Assembly: GCA_905221615.1 (NCBI GenBank) | Contig: CAJNDT010006015.1 | Coordinates: forward strand, 291,922-355,921 | Length of the DNA stretch: 64,000 bases | Direction of reading: 5' to 3' | DNA from: Symbiodinium sp. CCMP2592 | Taxonomy: Eukaryota > Sar > Dinophyceae > Suessiales > Symbiodiniaceae | In this document: one piece after another, positions 58,998-64,000 of the stretch | Layout of the letters: each line of letters begins with the position of its first letter | How positions within the stretch are numbered: position 1 is the first letter of the stretch | The notes under the pieces: model-generated | Told to the model about the DNA's origin: nothing | Database searches by the model: none | The model's input: the letters and a program-made list of their open reading frames with translations, nothing else | Position numbers and translations under genes: made by a program

Positions 58998-60167
58998 ATG
59001 TGTTTGGCCCGCTACGTGCGCCGCAATCGTTTGGAACGGATTATGTGCACGGGGACAGGATGCCGAAACGTGCGAGGAGCCCTGGCAGCTGCAAGGCGTT
59101 CGCTGTCATCGGTGCGGCTGGGACAGAGCCCTCCGATATCTACAGCCGAGGACCTGCCACCCATGAGCACAGATGGAGGTGGAGAAGAAGAGTTCCAGGA
59201 ATACTGGGAATGGTTTCGAAAGCCTAAGGCTTGGCCGGATGGTTGGGTGGAAAGGCGCACGCATCCTCAAGTTGGAGTTCTACCCTACTGGTATAACACC
59301 GAAACACAGCAGACTTGTTTCGAGCCACCATCAAACAGGGAGAGCTCCGAAGAGCTGCATCAAACAGAGGAGCCCCTTGAGATGGAAGGACCTGCAGCAG
59401 ATCTCTCGATCAAGGAGCTGCGCCAGAAGCTGCAAGATCCTGATGAGCTTCAGCGCTTGAAGCTTACCGATGACATCCTGGCTCGACGTGCAGTTTGGGA
59501 ATACGAGATCTTCATTCCTCGAGTTCTTTCGTGGCATGACTACCAGTATAACACGTTCTGGTTTTTCATCGAGGATCGTGAGAAAGGTAAGGGGAAAGGA
59601 AAGGGCGGAGGACGCGGTTCCGGCAAGGGATACTTTGCCGCCGAAACAGAGAAGAACAAGAAGATGTTCGCTCATCAAGGCTTCTTTGAGGCTGTTGCCA
59701 AAGTTGCGAGCCAGCGGCTGGAGCGGATCCACCCAATCAATCTTGTTTACCTTTTATGGACCTTTACTCGAGCAGGGGTGCGTGCACAGACTTTCTTCGA
59801 CCAGGCCGCAGACCACTTCTGCAACGGTTTGCTTCCTTCCCTAGATCGTTGCGGTTTGGGAACCCTCGTGTGGTGTTACGCAAGACAGAAGTTTCGGCAT
59901 CACCGTTTGTTCGATGAAGCTGCCAAAGAGCTGCAGCGAACCGTGCGCGTTCGGTCCCTGGCACCGCGGAACTTTCAAAACACCATGATAGCCTACCGCT
60001 GGTATGGGATGGGCCGTCCCACAACGCGATCACTCATCGACAAGCTTGCCGCTTGGCTGCCGCGACTCTTGGACGATCATGACGAGCGGAGACCGAAGTT
60101 GAGGCAAGGGGCAGGGGGCAGGGGTCCCTTCTTCGCATCAGCATTCGTGCTCCCAGATCTCTGGTGA
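58998..60167 (+). CDS. WW-domain plus helical-repeat (RAP/OPR-like) protein
   Basis: A single frame of 389 codons from the ATG at 58998. The N-terminus (residues 1-42) is rich in Arg, Ala and Ser with almost no acids, like an organelle-targeting peptide. A WW domain follows at about residues 81-112 (DGWVERRTHPQVG, then YWYN, then CFEPP), with Phe in place of the second Trp. Next come a Gly/Lys-rich linker (KGKGKGKGGGRGSGKG) and two or three helical repeats of about 38 residues (INLVYLLWTFTRAGV, LGTLVWCYARQKF, FQNTMIAYRWYGMG). That pattern is shared by RAP/FASTK/OPR RNA-binding proteins, which are abundant in dinoflagellates. No RAP domain is seen before the stop. The last 15 or so residues read like intron, so further exons probably follow. 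Confidence 0.65.
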   Translation: MCLARYVRRNRLERIMCTGTGCRNVRGALAAARRSLSSVRLGQSPPISTAEDLPPMSTDGGGEEEFQEYWEWFRKPKAWPDGWVERRTHPQVGVLPYWYNTETQQTCFEPPSNRESSEELHQTEEPLEMEGPAADLSIKELRQKLQDPDELQRLKLTDDILARRAVWEYEIFIPRVLSWHDYQYNTFWFFIEDREKGKGKGKGGGRGSGKGYFAAETEKNKKMFAHQGFFEAVAKVASQRLERIHPINLVYLLWTFTRAGVRAQTFFDQAADHFCNGLLPSLDRCGLGTLVWCYARQKFRHHRLFDEAAKELQRTVRVRSLAPRNFQNTMIAYRWYGMGRPTTRSLIDKLAAWLPRLLDDHDERRPKLRQGAGGRGPFFASAFVLPDLW

Positions 60168-60475
60168 GGCCGGACGTCATGTTCTCTTACACTTGCAAAG
60201 ATGGCCCGGCACACAGCGGGCGAGGGCTGCGCTGCACGTAGCTAAGATGGTATGCGTTCGTGCTCGTGATGCCCGAGGCTCTGTAGTCCCGGCCGATTCT
60301 TTCCGGATCAGTGGTGCAGAGCTTGGTTTTTTCGCGGGGACTTCGGTAACATTGCAAAGTCAAGCAGCTTGGCCAAGGTCTGAGCGTTATCGCGCGCGGC
60401 TTCGTGCACCTGGATGCCAGCACCGAGCCTGTTGAGGCAGCGTTTGGGGCGGTGGGAGGGATGTGGTAGGCTTGG

Positions 60476-60811
60476 GTGGCAGGGTGCGGCGTGATGCTGT
60501 GTTGTGGAGCTGAAAGCAGCTGCATGCAGCATCTATTACTGTCGTTTCAGCTTCTTGGATCTTGTCACCGTCAGTCGAGTCATCGACGAGTCAATGAGGC
60601 ATGCCTGGCCTCCATGACGGACTACGTGCTGCGCAGTGCACGACGTTCTCCAGCTTCCGCCCCAAATCAGCATGGTGTTTGTCGCAACTTGTCCGACATG
60701 TTGACAGCCACCGAGACATGGATGCGGACTGACGGCGATGTTGCAGTCTTCACCACTGTCGTTGCCGAGGACTTGCAGCGTTCAAGTCGTCTTGAAACTA
60801 CTGCACACTAG
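60476..60811 (+). CDS. Hypothetical coding segment
   Basis: A plus frame with NLSDMLTATETWMRTDGDVA and FTTVVAEDLQRSS ends at 60811. It could be a 3' exon of the WW/helical-repeat gene or a separate gene. No domain is recognised. The opposite strand at 60308-60532 is also open. Confidence 0.3.
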   Translation: MAGCGVMLCCGAESSCMQHLLLSFQLLGSCHRQSSHRRVNEACLASMTDYVLRSARRSPASAPNQHGVCRNLSDMLTATETWMRTDGDVAVFTTVVAEDLQRSSRLETTAH

Positions 60812-61149
60812 CGCGTCTAGCAGCCTAGAAGGGCCTAACGGGCCTAACATCTTCATTGTGCAGAGTAGTGCCAGCTGCCACATACTTTGACGCCGCAAGA
60901 GAACTCGTTGGCTTTCACAGGCCGTTGTCAAAGGATGGCCCGCGGCACCAGACTGGTTGGCAGACCTCGAGGACCCGAACCAGTGGTACTTCAGATCGCT
61001 GTTAGTGGTGCTGCAAAGGCATAGTTGCCCATGATAAGTTATAACACGTTATATTAAAGCTGTCCCTTGACAACATGCAACTGGAAGGTATCTGTATAGC
61101 GACAATTTTCATATGTAAATTCGCTCAGATGCAACCGTTGTGATATTGC
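60812..61149. other. No gene recognised
   Basis: Short stretch with repeated GGGCCTAAC near 60830-60850 and no coding frame of note. Confidence 0.4.
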
Positions 61150-61680
61150 CCCAAACCCTAAAACCCTAAAGCCCTAAACACCTTATGATTCGAAACGCTG
61201 CTACACAGGTTCTCCGGGAAGTGATGGACGAGTTCTGACGCTGGAACATTTAACTTTCTTAATTGGTGTTCCCCTTGCAAAACTGCGTTGGGGGTCTCAC
61301 GTGTTCAACCACTGGGGACTCTCAATCCAAGTGCGTGCCTAAAGCCCTAAACCCGCAAAGCTGAAACCCTCAACCCTTAAACTCTGAACCCTAAAACACC
61401 AAAGCCCTGCAACCCTATACTGTTTTTTAGGGTTTAGGGAAACCCTAAAACCTAAACCGTGGACCGTGGTGTTTGAGACCGGCCAGGCCGAGCTGCCTCT
61501 GGTACGCCGAGGAGCGAAGGAGCGCGAGCCGGCGCCTCAAGGGCTTCTCGTGCTCTACCTAACTCATAAGGGTCCTTAGGGAGGTAGGGGACGATGCTAT
61601 GACTAAGGGTTTAGGGTTTTGGGGTGTTTTAGGGATTGGGGTTTAGAATTTAGGGTTTGGGGGTTTGGGGTTAGGGTTCA
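61150..61680. repeat. Interstitial telomere-like repeats in both orientations
   Basis: Scattered CCCTAAA units occur at 61153-61180 and 61336-61420. A TTTTAGGGTTTAGGG block at 61425-61439 directly abuts AAACCCTAAAACCTAAACC at 61440-61458. TTTAGGG-type units follow at 61605-61680. Between them, at about 61460-61600, is a GC-rich non-repeat stretch. No coding content. Confidence 0.75.
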
Positions 61681-61892
61681 AGTCCAGATGTCCTGTCAGA
61701 TTCACCCCAAGTCCTGTTTAAAGACCAGTTCGGACCACTCGCATCAGACCAGTGACAAGAGGGCATGGAGCAGGGACAACACTGATATCTTTTGCGTGTG
61801 GATCAAAGATTTTATTATCTATTATGTACAGGCATGCATACATACATCGACATATACATACATATACACACTCACCACCCCCCCCCCCAAAC

Positions 61893-62420
61893 CTCGGATG
61901 CGAAAACATCGACAGTGATCAGATTACCTAAAGTTGTCAATCCTGAAGGTGCGAAATCACCCACAGGGATTCAATTGCCCCCAACTTTGCAAAAAATCTT
62001 GAGCAACTCTGGCCCCGCATCTCCCCCACAGATGCCAGGATTCTGGCAAGTTTTGAGGCCATTCGATACCTGCCAATGTTTCACATCTCAGGCTTTTACA
62101 GAGTCAAATTGGAGCCTGGCAGCATGTTAGCAACCCCGGCTGCGACAACATCAGCAGAACCGAAAAGTGAACACTCATGGCCCTATGGATGCCAGCATAA
62201 GTGGAAATTGGAACCTGGCGGCGTTTTGTCAACCTCGGATGCGAAAACATCAGCAGGAATCGACTTTCCTCAAATTCCCAAAATCTGAGCAACCATGGCC
62301 CCGCACCCCCGATAGATGATAGGAATTTTATGAAAATTCGATCCTTGCAATTGGTTTGGCACTTCACGCTTTACTTTTGTTGGTTTAATTTGAGCCTGGC
62401 GGCAGCTTAGCAATCTGGAA
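61893..62420. repeat. Degenerate tandem repeat (about 100-bp spacing)
   Basis: The phrase 'aacctcggatgcgaaaacatc' occurs at about 61893 and 62231, with a variant at 62130. 'gagcctggcagcatgttagcaa' and variants occur at about 62111, 62211 and 62392. The copies are diverged and irregularly spaced. ORFs across them share related short peptides and are not taken as genes. Confidence 0.6.
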
Positions 62421-63530
62421 CTAGATGAACAACAACAAGCAGTAATGTTTGCACCAGTAAGTGTCGCAGTGCTAGTAGCGGTATTGTTGCTTTTAATAGT
62501 TGTTGTTCTTGTTGTATAGATGTGGTTGAACCTTCGAGCTTGTCGAGGCTTGAATTCTGTACTAATAGTTCTTGCTAAAGCAATAGTACCTATCCTGACT
62601 AAGATACAGGAGCTCTCACTCTTCATGCTCACAATATGGTGCGACTATGCATACCTAATCATCTTGTTTTGCTATGGAAGCGCGCGTGCATATACGTCTT
62701 CTGCTTCGTGGGAATTAGGACAAAGATATATCTGAAACGCATTCGCTGTTCCTCTCTTATTCAGAAGCAAAAGACCACTTGGCTCATCAACCATTAACCG
62801 GACTCCTCCGCGCCATACTACCAGCAAAGATCAAGAGAGCTGCTGCTCTGTTCAGCAAGACATGAAATGGCTCCTGTCTTCTCATCTCTTAACTGTGCTT
62901 TACTTGGTCTTGGTTTTGTCCTTGCACGAAAATTTCACCTGCTATTCTGATTGTAACAGTAGTTGTCTGGTTCCACATGATATGAAGAAACGAGCAGTTG
63001 TTCCATTCGTGTTATGAAGCGAAAGAGGCTCGACACACTTTACTTATGATCGAACTTATTCGGCTTCTACGGAACACTAAGATGTACTTTTGCGATATTG
63101 GCAGCTTGTAGGGGCTCCTTGAGTTCCAGCCACTGATACTCTAAGGGACCAAGGAGCCTTCTCGTGCTTCTGTGTTTTAAAAGGATGTCCAATGAGAAAA
63201 AACACATGAACTATGAGGAAATAGTTGGGTTTTTTGGTGTCTTTGTTAGTCGAGCAGGGCTAAGGCGCTTCTTCCGATAAGCGCAGCCACAAAACCAGCA
63301 CAAGAAATAGAGGTCAGTATATGTGAAGTGCAGAAACCGCAGTAAATCTGGACGTCGACGAACAGATGGCAAGAATGTTGCAGTGGATCATGGAGAGGTG
63401 ACAATACCTATTTCGTATATACAAGCATGTATAATACACATACATATCTAATTACATCCGTAATGGCGTGCGTGTATGTGTATAAGAACACACATGCACA
63501 CACATACCTTTCAACCTTAATGATCAGTTT
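62421..63530. other. AT-rich, no gene recognised
   Basis: No frame of interest. An imperfect inverted repeat (AGGGGCTCCTTGAG near 63112 and CCAAGGAGCCT near 63150) is the only structure noticed, plus CA-type tracts at about 63488-63506. Confidence 0.45.
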
Positions 63531-63538
63531 CATAATGA

Positions 63539-63745
63539 TGATAGTGGAAGTTGTCGTCGGCAGTGCTGGTGCTGATCCTGATACTCGTTCCGGTACTGGT
63601 AGCAGTTGTGGTCGTCGTAGTAGTTATAGTCGAGTAGTAGTCGTCGTCGTAGTAGCAATAAGCAGTCGTAGTAGTACTTGTGGTCGTCGTAGTCGTAGTA
63701 GTAGCAGCAGTTGTAGCTGTAGCTGTAGTCGTCGTCGTGGCAGCA
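63539..63745. repeat. GTA/GTC/GTT triplet region
   Basis: Imperfect GTAGTA, GTCGTC and GTTGTA triplets over about 200 bp. The serine/arginine- and threonine-rich ORFs here are repeat translations. Sequence from 63770 to the right edge is open on the plus strand (LSQLDAALESARRTLCS) but not recognised. Confidence 0.8.
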
Positions 63746-64000
63746 AAGCACAACGAGGGAGGGAAAAAGAGTGGCCAATGTGGCGTGCTGAAGTTTCCAG
63801 ATGTCTGAAGTGGCATCATCTGAGGCTATCTCAGCTGGACGCTGCACTGGAGAGTGCACGAAGGACTTTGTGTTCTATCCGCTCACTACAGTAACTGAAG
63901 CATAGTCCGAGACTGATTGTTTACAGGATCTGAACGACAAAGCGGAGCTTGTGCCTGTCCGGTGCGTGTAATTCAGCAGTCAGCACGACGGATCCGCGAG

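Noticed and set aside
58508-59227. 239-codon plus-strand ORF before the WW gene
   Set aside because: It overlaps the WW-domain frame, contains an AAT-repeat-derived Asn run, and has no recognisable domain.

Overview
This window looks like nuclear DNA of a dinoflagellate, most like Symbiodiniaceae. The evidence is in the gene structure. Coding exons that can be stitched together by homology are short and separated by many introns. The inferred 5' splice sites are mostly GC, with some GT and a few GA. Almost every internal exon begins with G straight after the AG acceptor. Two tandem copies of one gene carry the last ten bases of the dinoflagellate spliced leader just upstream of the ATG. TTTAGGG-like repeats and many micro- and minisatellites are present. 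Simple six-frame ORFs are poor guides here, so genes were assembled exon by exon from recognisable protein motifs.

Layout. 1-6 kb: gene-free, AT-rich. It holds a 3.2-kb segment bounded by a perfect 24-bp inverted repeat and TA dinucleotides, a homopolymer hairpin, AT satellite, a minisatellite containing CCCTAA, and two clusters of a GGGAGTCACAAATGAC motif on either side. 6-11.6 kb: minus-strand coding-like segments of unknown function and a 1.1-kb CTG/GTN triplet expanse. 11.6-12.6 kb: apparent divergent strand switch. Almost all supportable coding from there to the right end is on the plus strand.

12.6-25 kb: hypothetical coding pieces, then a protein of a divergent 'SHWWG' type (18.7-20.6 kb) and an ankyrin-repeat protein (23-24.4 kb). 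26.2-31.7 kb: alpha-methylacyl-CoA racemase (AMACR) in at least 21 exons. 31.95-34.5 kb: a near-identical tandem duplication of the spliceosomal Sm-F gene (SNRPF), five exons each. 34.9-35.4 kb: La-motif (LARP/La) protein. 40.4-41.6 kb: dynamin-superfamily GTPase. 46-47 kb and 54-56.6 kb: unrecognised coding exons. 56.76-58.18 kb: the pre-mRNA cleavage factor Im 25-kDa subunit (NUDT21/CFIm25) in eleven exons. 59.0-60.2 kb: a WW-domain plus helical-repeat protein. 61-64 kb: telomere-like repeats, degenerate tandem repeats and triplet repeats.

The identified genes are housekeeping functions without an obvious joint pathway, although three act on RNA (Sm-F in splicing, CFIm25 in 3'-end processing, the La-motif protein). 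Same-strand, closely packed genes with a tandem duplicate match the usual dinoflagellate arrangement, in which long transcripts are split by spliced-leader trans-splicing. No CRISPR array, rRNA or convincing tRNA was seen.
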